Part shown: one piece after another, positions 1-8,796 of the stretch
Position numbering within the stretch: position 1 is the first letter of the stretch
Layout: every line of letters begins with the position of its first letter
Assembly: GCA_021810245.1 (NCBI GenBank)
Contig: JAJZJF010000008.1
Coordinates: 1 to 46,845 of the forward strand
From: a bacterium
Lineage (GTDB): Bacteria > Elusimicrobiota > Elusimicrobia > UBA1565 > UBA9628
Reading direction: 5' to 3'
DNA length: 46,845 nt
Notes under the pieces: generated by a model
Told to the model about the DNA's origin: nothing
The model's database searches: none
Seen by the model: the letters and a program-made list of their open reading frames with translations, nothing else
Program-made: the position numbers and the translations under genes

Positions 1-2
1 CA

Positions 3-1562
3 AAATTGGCCGATATTCAATCGCGGGACCCGCGGTTTTTTGAGGAGGGATTTCTAAACCATGCCAAAGGCGCTTTCATAAAAATTCAATCGGCGTGGGC
101 GGCCCAAGACATGTCGGGGGCGCGGGCTCTCATTTCCGACGGAGTGTTTATTCGATTCTCTTCTCAATTAGCGCTTCAAAAATCCAACGGCGTCAAAGAA
201 ATCATGGAGAATTTAGAAGTGCTGAGAGAGTCCATCCTGGCCGTTGATTCCACCTCATTTTTCGACGTGATCCACGTTTCTTTTAACGCTTCTTGCGTCA
301 ATTATAAGGTCTACGCGGACACCGGCCTTTATTTTGACGGGAATAAAAGCCCCGAGGAGTTTTCCGAGGTCTGGTCTTTTGTGAGAAGGAAGGGGGCTAA
401 GACCTTGGAGCGTGGTTCGCTAGAGGGGGCTTGTCCCAATTGCGGGGCTGTCCAAAAAGCGAGCTCCGTTCAATGCGAGGCCTGCGGTTCCTTTCTCAAT
501 AGCGGGGAAAACGATTGGGTTTTGGCCTTAATCACCCAAGATGCCGAGTGGAGAATGGCCAAGCCCGAGTCCCAGGTCATCGGTTGGGATAATTTCATCA
601 GTTCCGACGCCGCGATGGATTTGATTTCGCTTGAAGACAGGGTCTCCATTCTTTTTTGGAAAATGAGGCAGGCCTATCATCTCAAAAACGCGGATTTTAT
701 TGCGCGCTTTGCCTCTGATTCGTATCTCGAAGGCTTTAAAAAAGAAATCGCCTCCGCACTTCCAAAGGCGTATTTTAATGAAGCTGTCGGCGCGGTTGAG
801 GTCTTGGAGCTTGAGAGAAAACCAAATTTTGAATGGGCACACGTCTCTGTCCGATGGATGGCCGATGAGTTCGCCTACAATCAACAAACGAAAAAATATG
901 ATCCCTTGGGCAAGGTTTTTCGCGATTGGGTGTTTAATGTCAAGCGTAAAAACGGGGTTCAAAGCAATCCCAAAACCGTCCTTAATTTCTTCGGCTCTTT
1001 TCATTGCCAAGGTTGCGGAGCCGCTCTTGCCGATGGAGATTCCCCAACCTGCCAATACTGCGGGCGAACTCTCAACGACGGGGCCTATGATTGGGTTCTG
1101 GACTCGGTCGTTTCCCATTCCCAATGGAAACCCTCGGTTGACAGTCTCCCGCCAGAGGAACAAGAGCTTTATGAAATCCTTCATTCCGGTCTTGACCCAC
1201 AAACGTTGATTAAGGTCTTGGTCGCGGTTTTGGCCGCGGATGGCGTCGATCCTCAGGAAATGAAATTGGTTTCTCAACTGGCTGATCGCGCACATATTCC
1301 GATGGATTTCGTGCTCAATTGTGTTGACGCGGCCAAATCTGGTAAATTGGAAGTCGCCTTGCCCCAAAACCAAACAGAAGCTCGGCGTTATTTGAGCGCG
1401 ATGGCGGTTTTGGCGATTACGGGAAATGGAAAGGGCAATGGCGAGAAAGCCCTCGAGGTTTTTGGGGCGCGCTTTAATATGCAAAAAGCGGATATTGATT
1501 TAATCATCAATGAAGAACACTCTCATCTTTACGAAAAGGCAAGAAAGGCGGCGTTTGCCTAG
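3..1562 (+). CDS. Tim44-like / zinc-ribbon / TerB-like protein (5' end outside window)
   Basis: The reading frame is open to the left edge, so the first visible start-like codon (TTG at 6) need not be the true start and the gene is treated as partial. The visible 518 residues look like an internal duplication. A Tim44/NTF2-like segment (about 8-135) ends in a zinc ribbon (CPNCG...CEACG, about 142-160). A second such segment (about 200-330) ends in another ribbon (CQGCG...CQYCG). Both ribbons are followed by matching text, ENDWVLALITQDAEW and AYDWVLDSVVSHSQW. The C-terminal 130 residues resemble a TerB-like helical domain (VLAADGVDPQEMKLVSQLA). The next gene, an SPFH protein that also carries zinc ribbons, starts 20 bases downstream with a good ribosome site, so the two are probably one operon. 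The role is unknown; membrane association or stress response is inference from the partner gene. Confidence 0.7.
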   Translation, partial: KLADIQSRDPRFFEEGFLNHAKGAFIKIQSAWAAQDMSGARALISDGVFIRFSSQLALQKSNGVKEIMENLEVLRESILAVDSTSFFDVIHVSFNASCVNYKVYADTGLYFDGNKSPEEFSEVWSFVRRKGAKTLERGSLEGACPNCGAVQKASSVQCEACGSFLNSGENDWVLALITQDAEWRMAKPESQVIGWDNFISSDAAMDLISLEDRVSILFWKMRQAYHLKNADFIARFASDSYLEGFKKEIASALPKAYFNEAVGAVEVLELERKPNFEWAHVSVRWMADEFAYNQQTKKYDPLGKVFRDWVFNVKRKNGVQSNPKTVLNFFGSFHCQGCGAALADGDSPTCQYCGRTLNDGAYDWVLDSVVSHSQWKPSVDSLPPEEQELYEILHSGLDPQTLIKVLVAVLAADGVDPQEMKLVSQLADRAHIPMDFVLNCVDAAKSGKLEVALPQNQTEARRYLSAMAVLAITGNGKGNGEKALEVFGARFNMQKADIDLIINEEHSHLYEKARKAAFA

Positions 1563-1582
1563 AGAGAAATAGGAGAAAATCC

Positions 1583-2722
1583 ATGGCGATTATCGATGTC
1601 GTGAAATTTGACGGCGATCCGAACCTTTTGGTCTGGAAATATCCCTCGGACCAATTGAGCTGGGGCAGCCAGGTCATCGTTAATGAGTCCCAAGAGGCGG
1701 TTTTCTTTAAAGGAGGAAGAGCCTTGGACGTGCTCGGCCCCGGGACCCACACCTTGGAAACGGCCAATCTTCCTATTTTGCGGGTCTTGGTCAATGTTCC
1801 ATTCGGCAATCGGACGCCTTTCGCGGCCGAAATTTACTATGTCAACCGCGTCTCCGTCCTTAACTTGAAATGGGGAACCCAGGAACCCATTCCGGTTCTT
1901 GATCCCAAATACAATGTTTTTCTCCCCGTCCGCGCGTTCGGCCAGTTTGGAATTCGCGTCGCGGATTCACGGCGCTTTATCGTTCAGTTGGCCGGAACAG
2001 TGAAAGAATTTACCGCCGAGGCGGTCAATGAGTATTTCCGCGGGGCTTTGATTACCAAGGCCAAGGATTCCATCGCCCAATCCATCATTAAAGAGAAAAT
2101 ATCCCTGCTTGAGATTAGCGCGTCTCTGGAAGTGTTGTCCTCCGCGATTGCGGCTAAATTAAAAGATGATTTCGCTCGTTTTGGCGTCTCTCTTGAAACT
2201 TTTTATTTAAATTCCATCAACGTTCCGGAAGACGATCCCTCCGTCGTCAGCCTTAAAAAGGCCTTGGCTGAAAAAGCGGAGGTTCAAATCCTGGGCGATC
2301 AGTCCTATAAAACGGTGCGCAGTTTTAACACGATGGATGATGCCGCGAAAAACGCCGGCATGGCGGGCGGCATGGTCGGCATGGGTCTTGGAATGGGGGC
2401 TGGCCTTGGTTTTGGAGCTCCCATGGGGCAAGCGATGTCTCAAGCGATGGGAGGCGGCGCCGCTGTTTTGCCGGCCCAAACCGCCGTTTGCCCCCAATGC
2501 CACGCTCAGATATCTCCCACCAGCAAATTTTGCGGGGTTTGTGGATCTCCGGTAATACTGGCTACCGCCCATTGCCCTTCTTGCGGATCCGATGTTCCGG
2601 CGGGAGCGCAATTTTGTTCTTCCTGCGGAAAAAGGCTGTCGCAATCGCTTTGCCCGCAATGCCATGCGCCCAATTCCCCGACGGCTAAATTCTGCCTTAG
2701 TTGCGGCGCGACACTACATTGA
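1583..2722 (+). CDS. SPFH/band-7 domain protein with three C-terminal zinc ribbons
   Basis: This 379-residue protein has an SPFH (virion-core-like, YdjI-type) domain over about residues 20-250, recognisable from NESQEAVFFKGGRALDVLGPG and the following beta-rich region. A Gly/Met/Ala-rich linker (about 255-300) follows. Three consecutive zinc ribbons occupy 303-379: CPQCH...CGVCG, CPSCG...CSSCG and CPQCH...CLSCG. The start has a clear AGGAG-type site (taggagaaaatccATG). Bacillus YdjI, from the same family, recruits membrane-stress proteins; a scaffold role at the membrane is inferred from that family. It lies directly after the Tim44-like zinc-ribbon gene, which supports a joint function. Confidence 0.8.
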   Translation: MAIIDVVKFDGDPNLLVWKYPSDQLSWGSQVIVNESQEAVFFKGGRALDVLGPGTHTLETANLPILRVLVNVPFGNRTPFAAEIYYVNRVSVLNLKWGTQEPIPVLDPKYNVFLPVRAFGQFGIRVADSRRFIVQLAGTVKEFTAEAVNEYFRGALITKAKDSIAQSIIKEKISLLEISASLEVLSSAIAAKLKDDFARFGVSLETFYLNSINVPEDDPSVVSLKKALAEKAEVQILGDQSYKTVRSFNTMDDAAKNAGMAGGMVGMGLGMGAGLGFGAPMGQAMSQAMGGGAAVLPAQTAVCPQCHAQISPTSKFCGVCGSPVILATAHCPSCGSDVPAGAQFCSSCGKRLSQSLCPQCHAPNSPTAKFCLSCGATLH

Positions 2723-2734
2723 GATTGCCCTTTT

Positions 2735-3577
2735 ATGAAACCATTTACATTTCTTGCGCGCCGTTTTGTAGCCGGAGACACAATTGAAGAAGCCTTGGAG
2801 GTGGTCAAAAAACTCAATTCCAAGGGAATAAAGGCGACCCTGGATTATTTGGGCGAGGATTGCTCTCGAGAGGCGGACGCCCAGCGTTCTTGCGATGAGT
2901 ATATTTCCCTCCTTACAAAAATTGCCGAGGCGCGGGTTGATTCCAATGTCAGCTTAAAAATCAGCCAATTAGGTTTTAATTTTAATCCAAAATTGGCGCG
3001 CGAACTTTTGGAAAAAATTGTCGACGAAGCCGCCAAGCGCGATAATTTTGTCCGAATCGATATGGAGGGTTCAGCTTTGACCCAGCCGACCCTGGATTTA
3101 TTTAAAGACGTGTTTTCAACGCGCAAAAACGTCGGTATCGTCATTCAAGCCTACCTAAGAAGAAGCGAAAAAGACATTCAAGAACTAGTCTCTTTAAAAG
3201 CGCGGGTTCGCCTGTGTAAGGGGGCTTATAAAGAGCCGGATTCCATCGCTTTTCCGGACAAGAAAGAGGTCAACTTAAATTATGACCGATTGTCCCAAAT
3301 GCTGCTCAAGGCTCCGCTTCCCGCTTTTGCGACCCACGATGATGAGCGCATTAAGGCGGCTGTTTCTGCCGCCGAGAGAGAAGGAATCTCAAAAGACCAC
3401 TATGAGATTCAGATGCTTTACGGGCTCAGGCCCAGGCGTTGGGAGGAGTTGATTTCAGAGGGGCATTCCGTTCGTGTTTATATTCCCTATGGAACCCATT
3501 GGTTCCCTTATTTTTATCGGCGTTTGCGCGAACGCAAGGAAAACCTATTTTTTGTCGCGAGAAATTTCTTTGATTAA
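2735..3577 (+). CDS. Proline dehydrogenase (monofunctional, PRODH)
   Basis: FAD-dependent oxidation of L-proline to pyrroline-5-carboxylate, the first step of proline breakdown. The 280 residues match the length of the stand-alone enzyme (about 300), not the bifunctional PutA. Family motifs are visible: FVRIDMEGSA (about 108-117), RVRLCKGAYKEP (about 164-175), ATHDD (about 197-201), EIQMLYGLRPRRW (about 226-238) and VRVYIPYGTHWFPYFYRRL near the C-terminus, which contains the proline-binding YxxRRLxE signature. No P5C dehydrogenase gene is in the window. It begins 12 bases after the SPFH gene with a weak ribosome site, so it may be read with that gene. Confidence 0.9.
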   Translation: MKPFTFLARRFVAGDTIEEALEVVKKLNSKGIKATLDYLGEDCSREADAQRSCDEYISLLTKIAEARVDSNVSLKISQLGFNFNPKLARELLEKIVDEAAKRDNFVRIDMEGSALTQPTLDLFKDVFSTRKNVGIVIQAYLRRSEKDIQELVSLKARVRLCKGAYKEPDSIAFPDKKEVNLNYDRLSQMLLKAPLPAFATHDDERIKAAVSAAEREGISKDHYEIQMLYGLRPRRWEELISEGHSVRVYIPYGTHWFPYFYRRLRERKENLFFVARNFFD

Positions 3578-3584
3578 TCTATGC

Positions 3585-3590
3585 TATAAT
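3585..3590 (+). promoter_or_regulatory. Probable -10 element of the tetR/efflux promoter
   Basis: A perfect TATAAT lies 27 bases before the tetR start codon and overlaps the left end of the operator palindrome. No convincing -35 hexamer is visible at 16-18 bases upstream. Transcription would begin near 3597, inside the palindrome, leaving a leader of about 20 bases without an obvious Shine-Dalgarno sequence. Confidence 0.55.
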
Positions 3591-3619
3591 AAATGACTGA
3601 CTAGTCAGTCATTTATTAT
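3586..3619. promoter_or_regulatory. 34-bp perfect palindrome, likely TetR operator
   Basis: The sequence is self-complementary over all 34 bases, with the core TGACTGACTAGTCAGTCA (3594-3611). It starts inside the TATAAT box and ends on the first two bases of the tetR ATG (3618-3620). TGACTGACTAGTCAGTCA-type cores are typical of operators of TetR-family efflux repressors. Position and symmetry imply autorepression of tetR and the whole efflux operon by blocking polymerase. Confidence 0.8.
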
Positions 3620-4205
3620 GGTTTTGGATTTATCGATTAAAAAGCGGCGCATCCTTGAATCCACGCGCTCGATGCTCGTTAAAAAGGGGATTTCGGGCTG
3701 GACCTTGGATGATGTCGCCCATAAAGCCGGGGTGGCCAAGGGAACGCTTTTTCTTCACTATAAAAACAAGGAAGAGCTTCTCTCCGCAGCCTATCTTGAT
3801 CTTTCCGATTCCTTGGAGTCGGCGCTTAGGAAAATCTCCGAATCAACTTTAGAGGGCATTTCGCTTTTAAAAACCACGGCTGAATCCATTTTGTCTCATC
3901 TCGACACCAATAGCGATTTTCTGATGCGGGTGGGGCCGGATCGTTTTTCCGGCTGCGGCCAAAAATCCTGCCGAAAACTGGCCAAGAGAATCGCCGGAGA
4001 CATGGGATATCTGTCTCAGATTCTTTACCGCTTTTCAAAAACCTCTGGAATCAAGATGAAAGATCCTAAACGCACCGCCTGCGTTTTTTTTGGCCTTTGC
4101 CGGGCTTCTCTTCTTTACCGTTTGTTTTCGGGTAAAAAAGAAGACCTGCCTCGGCGCGCGGATTCCGTGGTCGATTTTTTCCTCAACGGAGTGAGAACTC
4201 GGTGA
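3618..4205 (+). CDS. TetR/AcrR-family transcriptional repressor
   Basis: This 195-residue regulator has the standard N-terminal TetR DNA-binding domain (about 8-56): RRILESTRSMLVKKG, then TLDDVAHKAGVAKGTLFLHY, then KNKEELL. The C-terminal ligand half (about 60-195) is helical and not assignable. It contains two close cysteines in GCGQKSC (about 112-118). The gene starts within a perfect palindrome, and its stop overlaps the start of the first efflux gene (GTGA), so it is probably the local, self-repressing regulator of the pumps downstream. The inducer is unknown. Confidence 0.9.
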   Translation: MVLDLSIKKRRILESTRSMLVKKGISGWTLDDVAHKAGVAKGTLFLHYKNKEELLSAAYLDLSDSLESALRKISESTLEGISLLKTTAESILSHLDTNSDFLMRVGPDRFSGCGQKSCRKLAKRIAGDMGYLSQILYRFSKTSGIKMKDPKRTACVFFGLCRASLLYRLFSGKKEDLPRRADSVVDFFLNGVRTR

Positions 4206-5569
4206 AAAAGGCGTTTGCGGCTTTAGCGCTGATCTTTTGCGGGTTTTATCCTTGTTTCGCTTGGGCACAAGCGGCGGCCCGGGTTCCCAGCGCCCAAGTT
4301 TTGGATGATAACTCGCATTTTCCCGTTCGCCCCATCACCTTGGATGAGGCCTATCGCCTGACTATTAAAAGAAGCGAAACCTTCGCGGAATCAAAAGAAG
4401 CCGTCAAAAGCGCCTTAGGACAAGTGGAACAGCTGATTTCCGCTCTTCTCCCCCATGTTTCTTTTGGAGCGACGCAGTTTCTCCAAGAAAGCCCCAATAT
4501 TCCAGGTCTTTCTTTTATCGATATCACTAACTATCATGAGGAGTCCTTCAGCGCGACTCAGACGATCTTTGACGGTTTTCGGGAATATTTGGCTTATAAA
4601 GTCGGAAAATTGGGGGTGCGCGCGGCAAAACTGGCCAAAGATCGGGCGGAATCTCTCCTGTATCAAAGCGTGGCCCAGGCCTATACCAACCTCTTGATGT
4701 ATCAAAAACAAATCAAGATTCAAAAAGACACCATTGTCACGATGCAAAATCAAGTGGATTTTCTCAAATATTGGAAGAGAATCGGGCGGGCTAGGGACTC
4801 GGACGTGTTGTCGGCCGCTTCTCAATTGGCCCAGTTTGAATCCCAATTAGAATTGACGAGAGGTCAAGAAGCCGTCAGTCAGGAATTGATGCGTTTTTTA
4901 ACGGGAGATGACGCCGAGTTTATCCCTCAAGAAATTTCCCTGCCTGCCTTGCCCTCAAGGCAGCCTTTTTTAGTCAGGGCCGAACATCGGGAAGACGTGG
5001 AAGCTGCAAGAGCTAATTTTGAATCGGCCGAAGCTCAAACCTCCATTTATCGCCGTAGCCGCCTTCCGACCGTGACCGCGGGGGGCGATTATTTTCTTAA
5101 TAACGTTCCATTTGCCAGCAATACCCATTACGACGGGAATTTTAATCTTTCTTTTCCCATTTTTGACGGCGGCCTTATCTCCGGCGAGGTCAAACAATCC
5201 AAAGCTCAGGAAAAATCGGCTAAACAGGCGTTGTCTTTAGCCGAGAGAACAGCCAGAAATGACGTCAACACCGCTTATAGCGCTCTTCATTGGACCTTGC
5301 GCGCGGTAAATGCCTTGGATAAAACCGCGAAACTTGCCGCTCAAAATGTCGAAGCGGAAAAATCGGATTACAAGAAAGGGCTAGTGACCAATCTCGATGT
5401 TTTAACCAGCATCACGACTCTTCTCAATGATCGAATGGTTCTTAACCAAAACCAGCAACAAGCCATTTACGCTGCGGTTCAACTCAAGGTCGCGGCGGGC
5501 GGGCCCTCCAACAAGGAAGCGGAAGTGCGCCAAGCGCTTGGCGAAACTCAGGGCAAGGTAAAACAATGA
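4202..5569 (+). CDS. TolC-family outer-membrane efflux protein (first copy)
   Basis: The 455 residues begin with a signal peptide (MKKAFAALALIFCGFYPCFAWAQA) and contain the two repeated OEP domains of TolC-type channels: long helical segments (AEAVNE-like coiled coil about 120-230 and 330-430) separated by strands such as LPTVTAGGDYFLNN (about 285). The family forms trimeric outer-membrane channels with a periplasmic helical barrel. The GTG start overlaps the tetR stop by 4 bases, and the stop overlaps the RND start (ATGA), so tetR, this gene and the pump look translationally coupled. Confidence 0.88.
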   Translation: MKKAFAALALIFCGFYPCFAWAQAAARVPSAQVLDDNSHFPVRPITLDEAYRLTIKRSETFAESKEAVKSALGQVEQLISALLPHVSFGATQFLQESPNIPGLSFIDITNYHEESFSATQTIFDGFREYLAYKVGKLGVRAAKLAKDRAESLLYQSVAQAYTNLLMYQKQIKIQKDTIVTMQNQVDFLKYWKRIGRARDSDVLSAASQLAQFESQLELTRGQEAVSQELMRFLTGDDAEFIPQEISLPALPSRQPFLVRAEHREDVEAARANFESAEAQTSIYRRSRLPTVTAGGDYFLNNVPFASNTHYDGNFNLSFPIFDGGLISGEVKQSKAQEKSAKQALSLAERTARNDVNTAYSALHWTLRAVNALDKTAKLAAQNVEAEKSDYKKGLVTNLDVLTSITTLLNDRMVLNQNQQQAIYAAVQLKVAAGGPSNKEAEVRQALGETQGKVKQ

Positions 5570-8500
5570 CCATTTCAGATTACTCGATTGAAAATCCAGT
5601 TTTCGCCTGGTGTTTGATGACGGCCTTGATTGTCTTTGGAATCATCGGATTTTCCCGCATGGGAGTCAGCCAAATGCCGGACGTGGATTTCCCGGTTTTG
5701 ACGGTCACCGCGACCTGGGAAGGAACCGATCCCATGACCATGGAGTCGGCGGTCACGGATGTCTTGGAAAATCAATTCATGACGATTCCGGGGCTTGAAC
5801 TCGTTCAGTCGACGACTCAGGAGGGACAATCCAATATCACCTTGCAATTTACCCTGGGGACCGACATCAATGGCGCGATGGTTCAGGTTCAAAACGCGAT
5901 TTCGGCGGCTCAGAGATATTTGCCGCCGATCGGCGAAGGCGGCATGGATCCTCCGGTCATTGCTCAATTTAACGCGAACAGTCAGCCAATACTCTGGACC
6001 GCGCTGATGGAACCGTCGGCTAAAAATGTCGATTTTTATTCCACTTACAAAGCGGGACCGGTCTTGCGGCCCCTGATGTTGACCCTGCGCGACCATTATC
6101 AAGACTATATTACCTCTCTGCCGGGAGTGGGAAGCGTGTTTTTGGGCGGATATATTTTGCCGGTGATGCGTTTATGGATTCATACCAATAAACTCAGAAA
6201 AATTGAGATGACGCCGATGGATGTCATGGACGCGGTCAATAAAGAGCATATGCTCGCTCCCTCCGGATACATGGACAACGGTCCGGTGGAAAGTAACGTT
6301 CGCGCGATTACCGAGGCTAACACGGTTGATGAGATGAGAAATTTGGTCATGCCGACCCGCAACGGGGTTCCGGTTTGGAGACCTCTCAAACTCAAAGATG
6401 TGGCTGATGTTGAAGAAGGGACCGATGATATTCGCCGTATTTCCCGCATGGATGGAATTCCCTCAGTTGGAGTCGGCGTTCTTAAATCTCCCGGCGCCAA
6501 CGCTGTGGAAGTGGGGCATGAAGTCAAAAAGAAGGTCAAGGAATTAGCCCATCGCCTGCCCAACGGCATCACCGTCAAAATCGTGACGGACACAACCATC
6601 TTTATCGAGCAGGCGGTGCATCAACTCCTCAGAACTCTCACGGAATCTTGCGTAACCACCTCGGTGGTTTGCTTGCTATTTCTCGCCAGCTTCGCCTCGG
6701 CTTTTAATATTCTTCTCGCGATTCCGACCGCGCTTTTAGGGACCTTTATCGTCCTTTATTTTCTTGGGTTTACCATTAACAGCTTTACCATGCTGGCCTT
6801 GTCTCTATCGGTGGGAATTGTCGTTGATGACGCGATTATGGTTTTGGAAAATATTGTACGCCATATAGACGATGGCATGGGGCGGGTTCAAGCTTCCATT
6901 GTCGGGGCCCGAGAAATCACCGGAGCGGCGGTCGCCGCGTCCTTGGCCATTTTCGCGGTGTTTGTCCCCGTCGTTTTCATGCAGGGAATCATCGGACGAT
7001 TTTTCTATCAATTTGGAGTGACGATGTCGGTCGCAGTTCTCTTTTCGCTTCTAGAGGCTTTGACCTTGACCCCGATGCGCTGTTCTCAATTTCTGACGCC
7101 CAAATCTTCCACTTCAAAGATCGACAACGCCATTGAGGCCGTCATCGGCTATTTAAGGAATATTTACCGCAAATCGCTCCAGAAAACGCTCAAGCATCCC
7201 TATTGGATGATCGCTTCCGCCTGGATCGTGTTTGGTCTCTCTTTTATCGCTCTTAAAGGGGTTCGCAAGGAATTTATTCCGCCACAGGATCAAAGCCGCT
7301 TCATGGTGCAGATTCAAACGCCGATTGGGTCTTCCATGGAATTTACCGATAAGGTCATCAAAAAAGTGGAAAATTTCTTAAAGAATCGTCCCGAGATTAA
7401 AGACTACTACGCGGCTATAGGCGGGTTTCAAGGCGGGCTCGTCAATCAGGGAATGATGTTTGTGACGATGAAAGATCCTCCGGTGCGTCCCTTGGCTCCG
7501 CCATTTAAAAAGGTTCCGACGCAACAGCAGTTTCAGCCTTTTTTAAGAAAATTTATTCAAAAGCTTCCCGGGGTTTGGACCGTATCCATCCTGGATCTTT
7601 CCTTGACCGGGTTTTCCGCGCAAAGGGGCTATCCGATTGAATTTGCCGTTCAGGGTCCCGATTGGGGCAAAATTGCCGATCTATCCGATGCCTTGATGAA
7701 AAAAATGTCTCAATCGGGACTTATGACCAGCATCACCAGCGACTACGAGCCCGGCATGCCGGAGATTCGGGTCGTCCCTAATAGGGCCAAAGCGGCGGCT
7801 CACGGAGTCAATGTTGCCGATATCGCCCAGACCTTGAACGCCGCCGTCGGAGGGCTTCGCTTCGCCAAATACACCGATGCCGAAGGCCACAGAGACGATA
7901 TTCAAATTAAATTGGTCGATCAAGACAACGATGTTCCCGCCGACATCGGAAAACTGTGGATTCGCAATAATCAGGGCGAGATTGTCCCTCTTAAAAAAGT
8001 GGTGGATATCATCAAGGATAAAACTCTTTTGCAGGTCACTCGCTACAATAGAGAGCGCGCGGTCACAATCTTTGCCAATATCAAGCAAGGGAAATCAGCG
8101 GCGGACGCGATCGATTTCATCAAAGAGACGGCCAAAAAAATGTTGCCGCCGGGATATCACATCATGCTCTCCGGAAACATGAAAGCTTTTAAGGAGTCTT
8201 TTCAGAGCTTGATTGTCGCTTTAATTTTAGGGCTTTTTGCGGCTTATATGATTTTGGGGACCCAGTTTCGCAGCTTTATCCATCCCATGGTCATCATGAT
8301 CAGCCTTCCCTCGGCTGTCGCCGGATCTTTTTTTGCGATGAGAATCGCGGGGGTTTCCTTAAATATTTATAGCTTAATTGGACTCATTTTGGTTTTGGGA
8401 ATCGTCAAGAAAAACACGATCTTGATCGTGGACTTTACCAATCAGAGACGGCGGCAAGGGAAGGGCGTCATTGACGCGCTTTTAGACGCGGGGCCGGTTC

Positions 8501-8766
8501 GGCTTCGCCCGATTTTGATGACCTCTCTTGCGACTTTAGCCGGAGCGGCTCCCGCCGTTTTTGCCTCAGGCGCCGGAGAGGAGACCATTCGTCCGATGGG
8601 AGTCGTTGTCTTTGGCGGGGTCCTTGTCTCAACCTTGATGAGCCTTTATGTTTGCCCCTCTTGGTATCTCGTTTTGTCGCGTTTTGAAAGTCATAAACAT
8701 GACGATGAACTGAAAGATGCGATGAGATTATTGGGAGAATTGCCCGCTGAAAAGGCGGCGGCTTAA
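5566..8766 (+). CDS. RND-family (AcrB/HAE1-like) efflux pump
   Basis: A 1066-residue inner-membrane proton-driven pump. The first transmembrane helix is at about 12-32. The proton-relay aspartates are D421/D422 in GIVVDDAIMVLENI, and the TM10 lysine is about 949 in GIVKKNTILIVDF. Both large periplasmic loops and the 4-5 helix blocks on each side are present. The first loop carries an unusual stretch around residues 143-185 (MEPSAKNVDFYSTYKAGP onward) compared with AcrB. No RND-type membrane-fusion gene is directly beside it; the nearest adaptor is the EmrA-type gene two genes downstream. It shares an operon with the preceding TolC. Substrates are unknown. Confidence 0.93.
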   Translation: MTISDYSIENPVFAWCLMTALIVFGIIGFSRMGVSQMPDVDFPVLTVTATWEGTDPMTMESAVTDVLENQFMTIPGLELVQSTTQEGQSNITLQFTLGTDINGAMVQVQNAISAAQRYLPPIGEGGMDPPVIAQFNANSQPILWTALMEPSAKNVDFYSTYKAGPVLRPLMLTLRDHYQDYITSLPGVGSVFLGGYILPVMRLWIHTNKLRKIEMTPMDVMDAVNKEHMLAPSGYMDNGPVESNVRAITEANTVDEMRNLVMPTRNGVPVWRPLKLKDVADVEEGTDDIRRISRMDGIPSVGVGVLKSPGANAVEVGHEVKKKVKELAHRLPNGITVKIVTDTTIFIEQAVHQLLRTLTESCVTTSVVCLLFLASFASAFNILLAIPTALLGTFIVLYFLGFTINSFTMLALSLSVGIVVDDAIMVLENIVRHIDDGMGRVQASIVGAREITGAAVAASLAIFAVFVPVVFMQGIIGRFFYQFGVTMSVAVLFSLLEALTLTPMRCSQFLTPKSSTSKIDNAIEAVIGYLRNIYRKSLQKTLKHPYWMIASAWIVFGLSFIALKGVRKEFIPPQDQSRFMVQIQTPIGSSMEFTDKVIKKVENFLKNRPEIKDYYAAIGGFQGGLVNQGMMFVTMKDPPVRPLAPPFKKVPTQQQFQPFLRKFIQKLPGVWTVSILDLSLTGFSAQRGYPIEFAVQGPDWGKIADLSDALMKKMSQSGLMTSITSDYEPGMPEIRVVPNRAKAAAHGVNVADIAQTLNAAVGGLRFAKYTDAEGHRDDIQIKLVDQDNDVPADIGKLWIRNNQGEIVPLKKVVDIIKDKTLLQVTRYNRERAVTIFANIKQGKSAADAIDFIKETAKKMLPPGYHIMLSGNMKAFKESFQSLIVALILGLFAAYMILGTQFRSFIHPMVIMISLPSAVAGSFFAMRIAGVSLNIYSLIGLILVLGIVKKNTILIVDFTNQRRRQGKGVIDALLDAGPVRLRPILMTSLATLAGAAPAVFASGAGEETIRPMGVVVFGGVLVSTLMSLYVCPSWYLVLSRFESHKHDDELKDAMRLLGELPAEKAAA

Positions 8767-8786
8767 AAAGGGGACTGTCCCCTTTT
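8766..8786. repeat. GGGAC-N-GTCCC palindrome, copy 1
   Basis: A 21-base inverted repeat with arms AAAAGGGGAC and GTCCCCTTTT around a central T. It begins at the RND stop codon (TAA 8764-8766), in the junction before the second TolC gene. A near-identical copy starts 58 bases later. REP-like palindromes of this kind recur in many genomes; no associated transposase is in the window. Confidence 0.75.
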
Positions 8787-8796
8787 CCTTTTCGCT

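Noticed and set aside
528-1484. A 318-codon open frame on the minus strand opposite the Tim44-like gene
   Set aside because: It lies entirely within a well-supported gene with zinc-ribbon motifs and has no recognisable domain or ribosome site; it is a composition shadow.
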